This document shows positions 19,701 to 34,700 of a stretch of 64,000 nucleotides of DNA, in pieces (within the stretch, counting starts at the first letter, position 1; every line of letters starts with the position of its first letter). A program made the translations under genes and the position numbers. The stretch lies in the NCBI RefSeq assembly GCF_000003815.2, contig NC_049997.1:11015507-11079506 (forward strand), in the 5' to 3' direction. The stretch is from Branchiostoma floridae (Eukaryota > Chordata > Leptocardii > Amphioxiformes > Branchiostomatidae). Below the pieces are notes generated by a model. That model had not been told where the DNA came from. It did not search any database and worked only from the letters and a program-made list of their open reading frames with translations.

Positions 19701-22700
19701 TAGTACCGCAGCAGGACTTTGGTTTTCGACTTGGTTTTGGTATCTTGTGTGCTGGACATGCTGTATGGCCTTGTTGTAAATTCAACTGAGGGGCAACGAA
19801 AATGATAGGTGGAGGTAAAATCTGTCTGGCGCGATTTTCTGACTGTTACTTACAGTCCAGTCCAGTTATGCAGAAAAAAGCATTTTGAGTCCTTGCAATG
19901 TTGGCACATCTATTCCACTCAAAAGGGAAAGTACAACTTACATTTGAGTTGGGGCATGGTCTGAGGTCCTTCCAGAATGTGGGAGACTCTGTCAGGTCCA
20001 CCTCACACAGTGGTAAATGAACCTCCCCTATGGGATCATTCCTACTGAAGCGGTCGTAGTCAAACACTTGTAGGTACAACACTCTGTGTTGGAGCTTGTC
20101 ATACGGAAAACCTGGAGAACAATAGAAAGTATTATCTGAATGTCATAAATATTAGTTGACAATGTCATTATAGTATGAATCTGACCAGGCCCTGTATTTG
20201 AACCAGTATTAGGAATTTTTGGAACCTCTGCAGTGTTGGACAAGTTGTAAAAAAAACACTTAAAGCAAGGGCAGTACAAGTGTACATAAAATGATAAATG
20301 GTCTCCTGGCTCATACAGCTATGCACTGGCCCAAATTGAAAAGACACATTTCTATGCATTTTTACTAGCAACGAGGAAAATCTTTTGTTTTCAGTAAAGA
20401 AAGCACTTGAATATTTATCTAGTACAGATATGGGTCGAGACTCTTCCAGCTAAACTGTACATATTTTCTCCTATATCTATCTATTTAATATATAGAGAGA
20501 GATATATAATTATATATATATGTGTAGATATATATATTAACTACAGCCTTTTGCTGTCTTCATCATAAGGGTAAAATTCACAAGTTATGCTTTTGTCTTG
20601 GATGCTCCTTCAAAGTAATCCCGGAAGACGTACAATGTATATCACAGTACATGTACGTACCTTCAAACTGGAAGGTCTCGTTCCAGTGTGGGTTGAGATT
20701 CCGTCTCTTGACTTTGGTCTCCATCTTGTTCTTCTTGTCAGGCAAGAGGCAGATTTTCACAAAGGGATCGCTTGTGCCGCTGAAGTCCTGGAAGATTACG
20801 TAACAGAACAGTTGACTACAGAGCACCGTATGGTTGTCATGACTTTCTGGAGCATAAATCTACTATTGGCCACAACAACTAACCTTTATATAGTACACAG
20901 ATACAAATATCTGTGAGTGAGTGCATTTTCTAATTTTTGCCATCCATAGTTAGTGAGACCTTACGATAATAGAATGTCTTGGTCTGTTGTGTGTAAAACT
21001 CCATAAAATACCAAATTGAATGTAAAATTTGCAGAATCTCAAAATGCAGAATGAAATAATTTCATTGATGGTAAAACATCTTGTGAGGATACTTGGTCCC
21101 AACATTATATCAACTGCATATTGCTAGAAACAGAAAAGAAGAGCTTTTCATAATAACACCATGCTTGACTATACAGTAGCCTGGATAACATACCCCAACC
21201 TCAAAAATATCTTTTGTGTTGCGGTCTGGGAACATGGCTGTAGAAATGTTCTCGAAGGCCCTTGATCAGAGGGCGGAGAACCTAAGATTTATGACCACTC
21301 ACACCACAGGTAGCCAGCTACAACACACCACAGTTGGTCAGTAGGCTATCACAGTAGCGAATCAGGTACTAAGTGGCCACTGTTATGGATTCAAAAAATA
21401 CAGTTGGGGGTCTTTAACCAATCATGGCAGGGGTGTAATGACCTCCTGCTGATCCTGCTGATCCTACTGCTGTTCTATTGGTGGTGTTTTTTGCCCACTA
21501 TAAGGTGCAAAATTGAGAAGAGTTCCTATCCCATCAGGCCAGACCCAAGCACGATAGATACTTGAGATCGGGCTGGGGTTTGGTAACCAGGCTAACTATA
21601 CAGATGACCTCAATGAAATTTTGCAGGCCGATTTGAGCTTTCATGAATAAACAAACTTTAAGGTTCAAACAAATTTACAAACAGATAGAATGTTGTGCCC
21701 ACCTTTGCTGGCAGCTCCACCGCTCTCTTGATGTGCAGCACCAGAGTCATGGTGTCAAAGTTGTAAGACATGCTGAACTGGATCCTGCCCAGGTTAGCTC
21801 CCGGCTCGCTCACGGCTTCCTCGTTACTGTCGCTGCCTTCATCATCGTGGGACTGGAGAGGACAAGCAGACAGGAGACTTCTGATCAATACTTCAAATTC
21901 AGCAACCATGGTGCTATTTTTAATATACTTGTGGCATAAGACGCGGCGTAACGGGTTCAGAACTAATACTGTAAGTTCATTTATGTTCGCGAGCACTTAA
22001 TTTTGCGAGTTTGAGCAAATCGGGAGTTCGCGAGATCTTTGAGTTCGCGAGTGGGTGTTTCAATTATTTTTCGAAAGTTACGTTACGATCCGGTAGCGAG
22101 TGCCCCCCTCCCACCCACACCGCAACACTAGTCATGCCGTCAAAGGCGGCATTTACGCCTTAGGGTTCATAGTTCCCCTTCAAACAATGTCTAAAGTTGG
22201 TGTACTCAATAAAAAATGTGTTTCTACCGAGCCACTGTCTCATTGTTTAGCTCATTTCGGCCGTGATTTGACGACAGCGCACGGAACGCAACGGGGTCAA
22301 TGACCTCTGTTATGTCGCAATCACATTTGCCGCATAGGCTGACGGGATACCCCACGCCAAGCCAAGCGACGCGGGCGCCATTTTGAAATTTTTTTAGCGT
22401 GAAAGACGGCGCTAAGTTTTAAACTTTCAGCGTAATTTGTGGACACAAGTTGTACACAAGAAGGTGAAGAGTTTATCTCTCCCATATTTACAGTAGTTCT
22501 AACTCAGAATTATGAAACGGACGTCTTATATTCGGCATGTAAGCGGAGTGAAGTTGTGTTTGCCACGTTTCTGATAAAAAAGTAAATATTCCCCGGCTGT
22601 TATTGTTGTAAACCTGCTGCAATTCCATAGCCTTCCTTGTATTTGTAAAGACCAGTACTACTCAGTTTTATTTTTTTGTTTCGTTCGTAACTTGTAGAAA

Positions 22701-25700
22701 TCTAGTAAAACTAGGACAATGTACTAACTTAGTAAATTGGATCCAGTAAATTGTTATCGCAGCGCAGCCAATAGTCACGGCGTGTACGTACTAGTAAACA
22801 AAGCCGACATGTTTCTTTTTTCTCCGTTTGCCAGTGGCACATTTCTATACAACAATGACTCCATGTATCGTGTATGTGTTGAATTAACTTTTATTTCGGT
22901 TTGAAAAGAATAAATGGTCTGTTGTCAGTTGAGTATTGTCATCGGTATAAGTTGCTATCATAGTAAACACGTAGTTGAGACTGGATCATTTGGACGGAAG
23001 GTGTGGGGAGGGGGACGATGTTGAACATGCATGTTCGCGAGTAGATGACTTCGCGAAGAGAAGGTTTCAGCGAAATACGCGAACTTAAAAATCTCGCGAA
23101 CTTAAATGAACTTACAGTAGGTCCCATATAGGTTTGATACTCGCTATGCTCCGACACTGTGCGACTATGAGAAAGGCACTGTACATGTACATTTATACGA
23201 CCATGACTGTGGACTGACACCCACTGCCTCTATAGCTCTGTAAATAGTGACTGCCAAAAAAAGACACATGCAGGATTTAGTGGGTACAGATGCTGACACC
23301 TGCAATATTTGCCAGCAAGAGCCATGAATATCAATTTTGTTTTTGTACAAGTAGGAAAACAAATGTCATACCTGACCGTGAAATATTTTTAGCTTTTGGA
23401 AAAATCTTGTTTTATTCATAATATTGTGAATTTCTCGCTGATTCTGTCTAACACAGTTTTCCCTAGTATGGCTCTCAGATGACAGATATGCATTAAAGCT
23501 TAGGAAATTGAAGACAAAAAATGAGATTTTCTTCTCTGGGACATTTATTTGATTTAGGTGAAAATGGTAAAAATGTTATTCCGTATACTATTCAATGCCA
23601 AGCTTTAGTGTTTTAAATCACATTGTTCATGTAAGGTTTCTACAATGTGAAATTCACATCACATTTCACCTAGACTGTAATCACTGTGAGCCCTGAGATG
23701 AATACGAAGCAAATGGGCATTACAAGAAAGGCCAATATTGTTGATGTGCCACAATACACTATCAGACAAATTTCTATGTGTCTTAAGACATTGATAGCCT
23801 CTGTTGCTTGCAATAAGTCTCTGGGCCATCATCCTTAAATGTCACATCAAAAAACTGACAGATGAAAGCTAGAAATGAAGAACAATTTCATCTTAAAAGC
23901 TTTTCATAGATAAAATTCTATTCCAGGCAGAAACCAATTCTCAATGCAACCTACTTCTACAGCATCTCCAGGAGGAATGGGTTAACGAACTTTATTCAGG
24001 CTATACAAGACGCCAGTAATTCTCCGCCAGAAGAGTCGTGATAATGTACTTTGGGGGATCTAAGGAACTTGCATGTGCTTCCAAAACAAAATCATACTAG
24101 TACTCAGTACTAGTAGTATTTCATTGAATAAAAGGAAGCCAGAGGTTCATTGTAACCTATCATTGTAAATTTCATTGTAAATTGTTAATTTATTTGTTTT
24201 ATTTTTCAAAATGTTTGGAATAATGCATTTTTCTTCCCATGTCGTAAAGCCCACAGGCTTGCTATGAAAGCCATTAGGTATAGATAACAAAGTCAAACTC
24301 TGACAAGAAAAACTCAATAAGACCACAGGAAATGCTTGCTAGAGATGAAAGTTAATATCATGACAATATTTCCTAGGGTGAAAGAAAAGCAGAATTAGAT
24401 TCTAATGACCAATAATCAAAGTACAATGTAATGAAAATACTTTGTTCTCTTTGCACCAACACTAAGGATAATATCACATTATAGTCATAACAAAATCTGT
24501 TAATGGACAAATTAAAGAATAGTGAAGAGATTTGAAAACATAAAAGAAATTTGAAAGAACTAATTATGGGGGTATATTTAATATTTAACAAGGTTGAGAG
24601 GGAATGTCATTTTGTCCTCAAAGTACTACCTTTAATTTTCTCACAATGCACTGATTGACAGGGAATGGACCAAGCTTCATATTTGATGATGCTTTGTTAA
24701 GTGGCTGATATTTGTCTGGTAAATGTTACATTTTCACATGCCAGGCTTTGGGAAACTGCCAGTTGTTCTTGTCTACCGTGTGTTTGCTTTATCTTCTGTT
24801 GTTCAACAGAATCAGACAGGTGCACAAATAGACCAGACATCTCCAAGTTTGCTGAGCTCTTTAAGATTGTTTTTTTAATGCGACTACATTTGAAGACTTT
24901 CTAGAAGCTTGGATGCCACAATGTATGGCAAAGTTTCAATCACTGAATGTTGCTCCTTAACACTTAAGTCTAATTCACTGTTACAGTATCTTGTACCCTT
25001 AGTGTCACTGAAGTCAAGTGAAGTTCCAATTCCTGGGGACACCTTAATGTTACATTAATCGTAAAGATTAAAATCTAGTATTAGATTATGATCAGTCAAG
25101 TAGTCGAGTAGTTAGCAGTCTGCACCAGTTCTGAAAATCAACAAGAAGGCAAACCAACCAACCAATAACTACTGTAAACAGGGAAAGGTATTCAAGTTCG
25201 TATTACTGGTGTTAAGAAAATAGGGCGTTCATGGTGGTTTTTAAGTTGATGAAACTACTGCCAGGCAAGGTTTTTCTGGGAAGATGGGGGGTTTGATTGG
25301 GAAATGTTTGCGGCTTTAAGTCCGTTCGTAGTGAAGAGATCACAGGAAAACCACAAACATGAAACCACCACAAACATTTCCGCATTCAGAGGAACTTCCT
25401 CCAATACTCAAAACACCAACTGGTACAGATCACCCCAGACCAGTACAGACCAGAAGACAGAGTAAATGATAAAATTAATGCCTGGCATGGGTGCCTGCAG
25501 GGTTTTAACTCAAGTGAGGGTTTTACAGGGTTAAACAGGGAAAGGCTTGTGGTGGATTTAAGTTCCTGTTGAAGACGCCATATCAAACAATATATAAAAC
25601 TACCACAAATATTTCTACTTTTACAGTAAGTTGCGCAGACGAGCACAGACCAGAAGACAGAGTAAGTGATAAATGAAACTTTTATATACTGGCAAGATGG

Positions 25701-28700
25701 CCATTTTACAGGGTAAACAGGGAAATGCTTGTGAAGGTGTCACAGCAAAAACCACAAATATATAAAACCACCACAAATATTTCTACTTTTACAGAAACTT
25801 GAGTAAGTTGCATAGACAAGCACAGACCAGAAGACATAAATGAAACTTTTATATACTGGCAAGATGGCCATTTTACAGGGTTTAACAAGGAAATGCTTGT
25901 GCTGATTTTAAGTTCCCGATGAAGACGTCACAGCAAAAACCATGAATATATAAAACCACCACAAACATTTCCACTTTTCCAGTAAGTTGCACAGATGAGC
26001 ACAGACCAGAAGACAGAGTAAATGATAAATGAAACTTTTATATGCCGTTTTATAGGGTTTAACAAGGAAATGTTAATGTGCACCATAAAGTAAATTTAAG
26101 TTACTCAAGCAACTGGATATGGTTTTGGAAACGGTCAGACGTTTCGGATAGAATCCACTATCCTTTGTCAGTGACACTAAAGTGATCTGGAAGAAACAGG
26201 TCTTTTATACTCTTAAACTATGAATGAAGACAATTTCAGATGCCCAATAGGAAACGTTGTTAGACAATTCAGACAGAAGACAATTTGGATTCCAAAGAAA
26301 ACAAAGGTAAGGCAAAATGCTAATGTGCTGATTTTAAGTTCCTTATGAATACGGCACAGCAAAAACCACAAAATAAACCACCACAGACATTTCCACTTTT
26401 CCAGTATAAAGTTGCACAGACAAGCACAGACCAGAAGACAGAAAGTGTGACCTACTGAGGGAGAGAGTCGGAGGCTGAGTGACGGCATGGAGGAAGCGGA
26501 CAGGTTGTGCAGCGAGAAGGGATGGACCTTGAGCGACGTCCCGTTTTCCGCTGATTCCTCCTCGTGCCCGTCTGCGTTCGGCTGGACGTTCCCGCGAAGC
26601 ATCGCCTTTCCTGGAGGTCGCTCAAACCTGCAGGGGATGGGGAAAAATGTCAGTCTTATTAGATGTCATAGAAAATAGCTGAATACTTGTTATAAGTGGT
26701 TTTGTGGTTGCTGTTATCATTTGTAATACAAATCTCTGTGATTATGTTTTATCAATGTGGCAATACACGTAGAATTGTAGATTTGGTTGTTACAATAATT
26801 ATATTTCAGCCATACATAGTATGGTGAAATATATTGTATTCGTAATGTTTCTTTCTTTCTTTCTTTCTTTCTCCTGTCAAATCTTCAAAGTGATTCATCT
26901 CCGCCGTTCTTGGACCGAATGACCTGAAATTTGGCACAGGGGTAGAATGGGCCAATACCTTAATGCTTTTTTCTCAGTTTTTTCATATCTGTCTCTAAAA
27001 TGATTTTATTGAGATTTTTTGGTCAATTTTAGACCAAAACCGTATATTTTGGCCCCTGTACCCTGGTATTACAACCAAATGAGCTGACATTTGACAGAGA
27101 TGTGCCTTGATAATGCTCCCATATAAATTCGATAACACTTTTGGTGTACAGTACAACAAAATGCTTATTTTTGCGATTTTTTGACCAATTTTTGACCAAA
27201 AAAGGACACTTTTGGCCCCTGTACCCTGGTATTACAACCAAATGAGCTGAAATTTGACAGAGATGTGCCTTGATAATGCCGTCATATAAATTCAATAACA
27301 CTTTTGGTGTACAGTACAACAAAATGCTTATTTTTGCGATTTTTTGACCAATTTTTGACCAAAAAAGGACACTTTTGGCTCCTGTACCTTGGTATTGCAA
27401 CCGAATGAGCTGAAATTTGACGCAGATGTGCCTTGATAATCCCTTCATATAAATTCAATAACACTTTTGGTGCACAGTGCAACAAAATGCTTATTTTTGC
27501 GATTTTTGGCCAATTTTTGACCAAAAAAGGACACTTTTGGCTCCTGTACCCTGGTATTACAATTAAATGACCTGAAATTTGGTATAGATAGGCATTAGAT
27601 ACTTGGTAACAAGATTCAAGTAAAATTTTTGACATAAACAACTTTAAAATGATTAATTTTGGCACTTTTCTGAGGGGAAATTTGTTTTCTTTTGGCCTCC
27701 TGACGTGACCTTCCGTGACCCCGCACAGAGCCACACCTGTGCGCATCAGCCGGAGAGTTAATTGAATCAAAGACCTAGCCAATCAGCGAAGAGGAGGCCA
27801 AAGGCTAATTAATATTCATAAGCGGGGCCTCATGATCCCGTATATAGCAGTGTTCCCGCCAGGGGGAGCGAAGCCCGCCTAAGGCTCTCGCATTTTAGAC
27901 TATTCAGAAGGCTTTATATTGTATCAGTTCTTAGGGGCATATTTATGATAATCGCAGCAGTCACTTAACTTCTCTTCAGGAGTTTAGCGTAACACTATTT
28001 CAGGTCAAACCGTCAAAGGCAACTAAAAACAAACTTTGACGTTACTGAGTTCAACAGTACTTATAACTTGTTATCAGAAGTTGAAACGCTAGCGATGGTA
28101 TTTTCGCTGCGGTGTTAGCTCCGTGCGACTGTTGTTGACGGTCTTATAACGGTATATTTTGCACCCCTGTACCCTGGTATGAGTAACATTTGGTATAGAT
28201 AGGCATAAGATAGTTGGTAAAATGATCCAAGTAAAATTTTTGGCATAAAGTACTGTAAAAGGCTTAATTACAGCACTTTTTTTCGGGGAAATTGGTTTTC
28301 TTTCGTTCTCCATGCCATGACCTTTCGGACGTTCACCCCACAGAGCCGACATCTGCACCTGCGTCTAGCCGGCAGGAAGAGTTAATTCAATTAATGGTTC
28401 AGCCAATCAGCGAAAAGGAAAGCGAAGGCTAATTAATATTCATAAGCGGGACCACACAATACGTTAACTTGAAGACTCAGGCCGTACAGACTTCTCGCCA
28501 GGATTTTTTCAAAGCGTCGGACAGGGGTCCGGGGGCCGCCGAATGTCCCTGGCGGGGTCCAGGGCAGGGCCACTGTGGGGGGGACCCAGGTGGGCGAAGC
28601 CCCCCCGGAAGCTCTTGCATTTTAGAATATTGAGAAGGCTTCTTTTATCAGTTTTTTTAGGGCCATATCTACGATAATCGTAGTAGTCACTTACTTCTCT

Positions 28701-31700
28701 TCAGCAGTTTGACTTTAAAATATTTCGGGTCAAAGCTTCAAAGACAACTAAAACCTCATAAACAACAAACTTTACTTAGCTCAACAGTATACAAAAATAT
28801 TGTACGGGTTGCAATCCTTAGTTGAAGCGCTTATTTATAGCGCTAGTATCTTCGCTGCGCCGTTAGCCGCCGTGCGACTTTTGTTGACGGTCTGATATCC
28901 CTACGTCGCCGCCTCGCTGATATTCCCACGGACATGTTTCAAGAAAAATACCCAGCAAAAAACGCTGTTCTGCGTCAAATTCTATTCTATAAAACATGTG
29001 GGACTCAGTGTTACAGTCTAAATATTTTGTAGAAGCACCGCTGTAGGAAAGAAGGTCCAAGCAATGTAAAACATCACGTAGCATGAAGTTCGCTGTCAAC
29101 TGGCACACAGCACATGACTGTTTGAAACTCTAAGTCTAATAAACAGCCGTGTTTGATTGATAGCAGGCGGTCCTTTGATGAAGTCGGCGAAAGGTGCGTT
29201 AGTTAGAAAATCTGCGTTTAGTTTTGATACGTAATTATAAGTTAGACAGTGGCGAGAATGATTATATTCTCATCAATATTTCTCTTCAGAATTATTTGAA
29301 CTTAATTGTATATCTAAACAATTGGCTTACCTGTGCAATGTTTATATGATTAATGATCAGTGTACTGAAATCATGTGTAACGTATGGCTCCTAGTCAATA
29401 GATCAGCATTTTTCTCTATAGTGACCACCTGTCTATAGTGGCCACATTTCTATCACTGGACTGGAACTTGCGAAAACTGCTGTATTTTCTCCAGAGCAAA
29501 TGTATGTGTTCCTAGTGCTGTTGTTGTTTGACATAAACTTTGAACATTTAAATTGTAAGTAACTTTAAACTGCCAGAGTTTCAGCCCAATAAAACACTCT
29601 CAGCGCCAGAGTATGAACAGACTGACCAGACAGACGAAAATAAATCCTCGAACAAGGTTCAATCGTATCTTCCGGGTCTGGCAGGACTGAGTTGTTAAAC
29701 TAAAATAAGAATAGGCTCGATGGCTGATTGCATACAAAGTAAAACAGTTTTACAGTTTTACAGCTTGAAGAAAACAAACGCTCCTACAGTACCTGCACCT
29801 GCTTGATAATTATTAAATCGTATGCCCTACTTGAATAAAAAAAAGTTCACTGCAATAATAAACGTACCCACATCACAAGGAGCTTATACTTTTTTAAACT
29901 TACACCTGGTTATCGTACTGAAAATTGTTAATGACATTACATGAAGTCATTCAACAATTTTCAGTCATGATGAAACTTTTCTGAATGGAAGGTGTGATTA
30001 TTGTCATTTTCTGAAAAATAGAAGCAAGCTCTGTCTTTACCTGGAATCAATTCACAATACCAGTCCACTTTGGGGGATAATGTACTGTTAAGAGGATGTT
30101 CCATTTTTGCGCAGGGGTGATTTGGAACAGTCCAATGTTGCGTGGGAAGGGGTATGGCTGAAATATGCTGTATTTGCTCTTAAGCAAATGTCGGTCTTTC
30201 TAGTATTCGTAATGTTTCTTTCTTCTTTCTCCTGTCAAATCTTCAAAGTGATTCATCTCCGCCATTCATGGACCGAATGACCTGAAATTTGGCACAAGGG
30301 TAGAGTGGGCCAATACCTTGATGCCTTTTTCTCAGTTTTTTCATATCTGCCTCTAAAATGATTTTATTGAGATTTTTTGGTCAATTTTAGACCAAAACTA
30401 TATATTTTGGCCCCTGTAGCTGGTATTACAACCAAATGAGCTGAAATTTGACAGAGATGTGCCTTGATAATGCCCTCATATAAATTCAATAACACTTTTG
30501 GTCTACAGTACAACAAAATGCTTATTTTTGCGATTTTTTTACCAATTTTTGACCTAAAAAGGACACTTTTGGCTCCTGTACCTTGGTATTGCAACCGAAT
30601 GAGCTGAAATTTGACACAGATGTGCCTTGATAATCCTTTCATATAAATTCAATAACACTTTTGGTGTACAGTGCAACAAAATGCTTATTTTTGCGATTTT
30701 TGGCCAATTTTTGACCAAGAAAGGACACTTTTGGCTCCTGTACCCTGGTATTACAATTAAATGACCTGAAATTCGGTATAGATAGGCATTAGATACTTGG
30801 TAACAAGATTCAAGTAAAATTTTTGACATAAACAACTTTAAAATGATTAATTTTGGCACTTTTCTGAGGGGAAATTTGTTTTCTTTTGGCCTCCTGACGT
30901 GACCTTCCGTGACCCCGCACAGAGCCACACCTGTGCGCGTCAGCCGGAGAGTTAATTGAATCAAAGACCTAGCCAATCAGCGAAGAGGAGGCCAAAGGCT
31001 TATTAATATTCATAAGCGGGGCCTCATGATTCCGTATATAGCAGTGTTCCCGCCAGGGGGAGCGAAGCCCGCCTAAGGCTCTCGCATGCATTTTAGACTA
31101 TTCAGAAGGCTTTATATTGTATCAGTTCTTAGGGGCATATCTATGATAATCGCAGCAGTCACTTAACTTCTCTTCAGGAGTTTAGCGTAACACTATTTCA
31201 GGTCAAACCGTCAAAGGCAACTAAAAACAAACTTTAACGTTACTGAGTTCAACAGTACTTATAACTTGTTATCCGAAGTTGAAACGCTAGCGATGGTATT
31301 TTCGCTGCGCTGTTAGCTCCGTGCGACTGTTGTTGACGGTCTTATAACTGTATATTTTGCACCCCTGTACCCTGGTATGAGTAACATTTGGTATAGATAG
31401 GCATAAGATAGTTGGTAAAATGATCCAAGTAAAATTTTTGGCATAAAGTACTGTAAAAGGCTTAATTACAGCACTTTTTTTAGGGGAAATTGGTTTTCTT
31501 TCGTTCTCCATGCCATGACCTTTCGGACGTTCACCCCACAGAGCCGACATCTGCACTTGCGTCTAGCCGGCAGGAAGAGTTAATTCAATTCATGGTTCAG
31601 CCAATCAGCGAAGAGGAAAGCGAAGGCCGTACAGACTTCTCGCCAGGATTTTTTCAAAGCGTCGGACAGGGGTCCGGGGGGGCCGCCGAATGTCCCTGGC

Positions 31701-34700
31701 GGGGTCCAGGGGCAGGGCCACGGTGGAGTGGGAGGGGGGGACCCAGGTGGGCGAAGCCCCCCCGGAAGCTCTTGCATTTTAGACTATTGAGAAGGCTTCT
31801 TTTATCAGTTTTTTAGGGCCATATCTACGATAATCGTAGCAGTCACTTACTTCTCTTCAGCAGTTTGACTTTAAAATATTTCGGGTCAAAGCTTCAAAGA
31901 CAACTAAAACCTCATAAACAACAAACTTTACTTAGCTCAACAGTATACAAAAATATTGTACGGGTTGCCATCCTTAGTTGAAGCGCTTATTTATAGCGCT
32001 AGTATCTTCGCTGCGCCGTTAGCCGCCGTGCGACTTTTGTTGACGGTCTGATATCCCTACGTCGCCGCCTCGCTGATATTCCCACGGACATGTTTCAAGA
32101 AAAATACCCAGCAAAAAACGCTGTTCTGCGTCAAATTCTATTCTATAAAACATGTGGGACTCAGTGTTACAGTCTAAATATTTTGTAGAAGCACCACTGT
32201 AGGAAAGAAGGTCCAAGCAATGTAAAACATCACGTAGCATGAAGTTCGCTGTCAACTGGCACACAGCACATGACTGTTTGAAACTCTAAGTCTAATCAAC
32301 AGCCGTGTTTGATTGATAGCCGGCAGTCCTTTGATGAAGTCGGCGAAAGGTGCGTTAGTTAGAAAATCTGCGTTTAGTTTTGATACGTAATTATAAGTTA
32401 GACAGTGGCGAGAATGATTATTTTCTCATCAATATTTCTCTTCAGAATTATTTGAACTTAATTGTACATCTAAACAATTGGCTTACCTGTGCAATGTTTC
32501 TATGATTAATGATCAGTGTACTGAAGTCATGTGTAACGTATGGCTCCTAGTCAATAGATCAGCATTTTCTCTATAGTGACCACCTGTCTATATATACTAG
32601 TGGCCACATTTCTATCACTGGACTGGAACTTGCGAAAACTGCTGTATTTTCTCCAGAGCAAATGTAAGTGTTCCTAGTGCTGTTGTTGTTTGACATAAAC
32701 TTTGAACATTTAAATTGTAAGTAACTTTAAACTGCCAGAGTTTCAGCCCAATAAAACACTCTCAGCGCCAGGGTATGAACAGACTGACCAGACAGACGAA
32801 AATAAATCCTCGAACAAGGTTCAATCGTATCTTCCGGGTCTGGCAGGAAGTTGTTAAACTAAGATAAGAATAGGCTCGATGGCTGATTGCATACAAAGTA
32901 AAACAGTTTAACAGTTTTACAGCTTGAAGAAAACAAACGCTGCTACAGTACCTGCACCTGCTTGATAATTATTAAATCGTATGCCCTACTTGAATAAAAA
33001 AAAGTTCACTGCAATAATAAATGTACCCACATCACAAGGAGCTTATACTTTTTTAAACTTACACCTAGTTATCGTACTGAAAATTGTTAATGACATTACA
33101 TGAAGTCATTCAACCATTTTCAGTCATGATGAAAATTTTCTGAATGGAAGGTGTGATTATTGTCATTTTCTGAAAAATAGAAGCAAGCTCTGTTTTTACC
33201 TGGAATCAATTCACAATACCAGTCGACTTTGGGGGATAATGTACTGTTAAGAGGATGTTCCATTTTTGCGCAGGGGTGATTTGGAACAGTCCAATGTTGC
33301 GTGGGAAGGGGTATGGCTGAAATATGCTGTATTTGCTCTTAAGCAAATGTCGGCCTTTCTAGTTTATTTTATCTCTGTCAATGGAATTTAATAGTTTGTA
33401 CAATGTACATTTGAAAATCCCTTTTCATCTCTTAACAGAAAAAAGCAGGACTACCGTAGCTGTTTTAAATAGGCAAATATTGATACATGAATCCGTGTTT
33501 GTACTATTTTTTTGAGCAGGGCATACTGTCAGGAAATTGAGAGCATGATAACCTTGCCAAAGGATCGTCTACTTGTACAACACTCCTGAAGCTAAGTCAT
33601 TCAGAATGGTGGGTCAGCTATGTGCGTCATAGCAGCAAATCTCTTTAAAGTCAATTCAAATGAAGTTATCCTGCCTGTTTTGTACTTCCTGTATACCTCA
33701 AAGGGACAGGTCAGTGAGGCTTAGTGAGCTGTAACCAGATTTATTTGAGTGAGGTAAAAAACAAGAACTAACTCTGGGAGTGCAAATCTTTACCATTATG
33801 ATAGAGGTAGCTATAGGGTTCCCTTTATCAGACTTACAGTTACAACATACATGCCTTATTCAAGTTATTGAAAGGCAACTGTACTTTGAAGGGAGCTGCT
33901 AGGGGGATTGCTCTATTTTTCTCAGTATCCACAATCATCACTTATTTGTTGAAGCTAGAAGGCTCAAATGTAGGAAACATTACACATAAAAACAAGAGCC
34001 TACTGGCCAGGGGTCAAATCAGGGAGAGGATATCATCAGATTCATGTTTTCTTTCTAGCCCCATTTTCATGTCCTCCTGCTTATAGATTAGTCACTTTAA
34101 GATGGCTAAGAAGCAAAAAATAGGATTCAGATCTTTACCGAAATGTATTCAGTTCTTTCTTGAACAGTAAAAAATCTAATGTAAAAAATTCCTCTGGGCT
34201 TTGCGAAGGAATATCAACTGAAAAGTACTACTACAAATTTAAAGTACTACTTCTACTGTCAGTCAGCCTATACAGACTATGAAAGGAATTCAAATGACAA
34301 AGAAGACTCACTCATAAATGTACAATACAGAATATCATTTTCTATTACCAAAAAGTAAAGAAACACATTTTATGCAAAAATTCAAAGCTTATGGTGAAAC
34401 AGTGAATGAAAAAACCACTTTGTCTTTAGCCAACAGTTACAAAACTGTTTGGTACACTATGCAACAGGATCCCACCCTGGTTTTGACAGTTATAAACATG
34501 CTATGATTTAAGACCAGGACTCGGAACATAATGAAGAACTGAGGTAGGTCTGCAGCAATCATCGATTATCAGATAAGACTGTACCAACTTGCATATCATA
34601 ATCTTGTAAAACAAAAAGCCTGGACAGAGAAATTTATAATGCTTTTCGATGTAATTTGAACACATGGCTCTTGACTTGAGTGGAATGCCATATTTTATTT

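Noticed and set aside
19444-19785. Minus-strand 113-codon frame between SYT7 exons 6 and 7
   Set aside because: No SYT family counterpart, no matching phases, and exons 6 and 7 join directly in phase 0.
27029-27782. Minus-strand open frames with repeats of [11 protein letters not shown]
   Set aside because: Produced by the 160-bp tandem unit; the same frames recur in copy 2 with disruptions and no homology to a protein is recognised.
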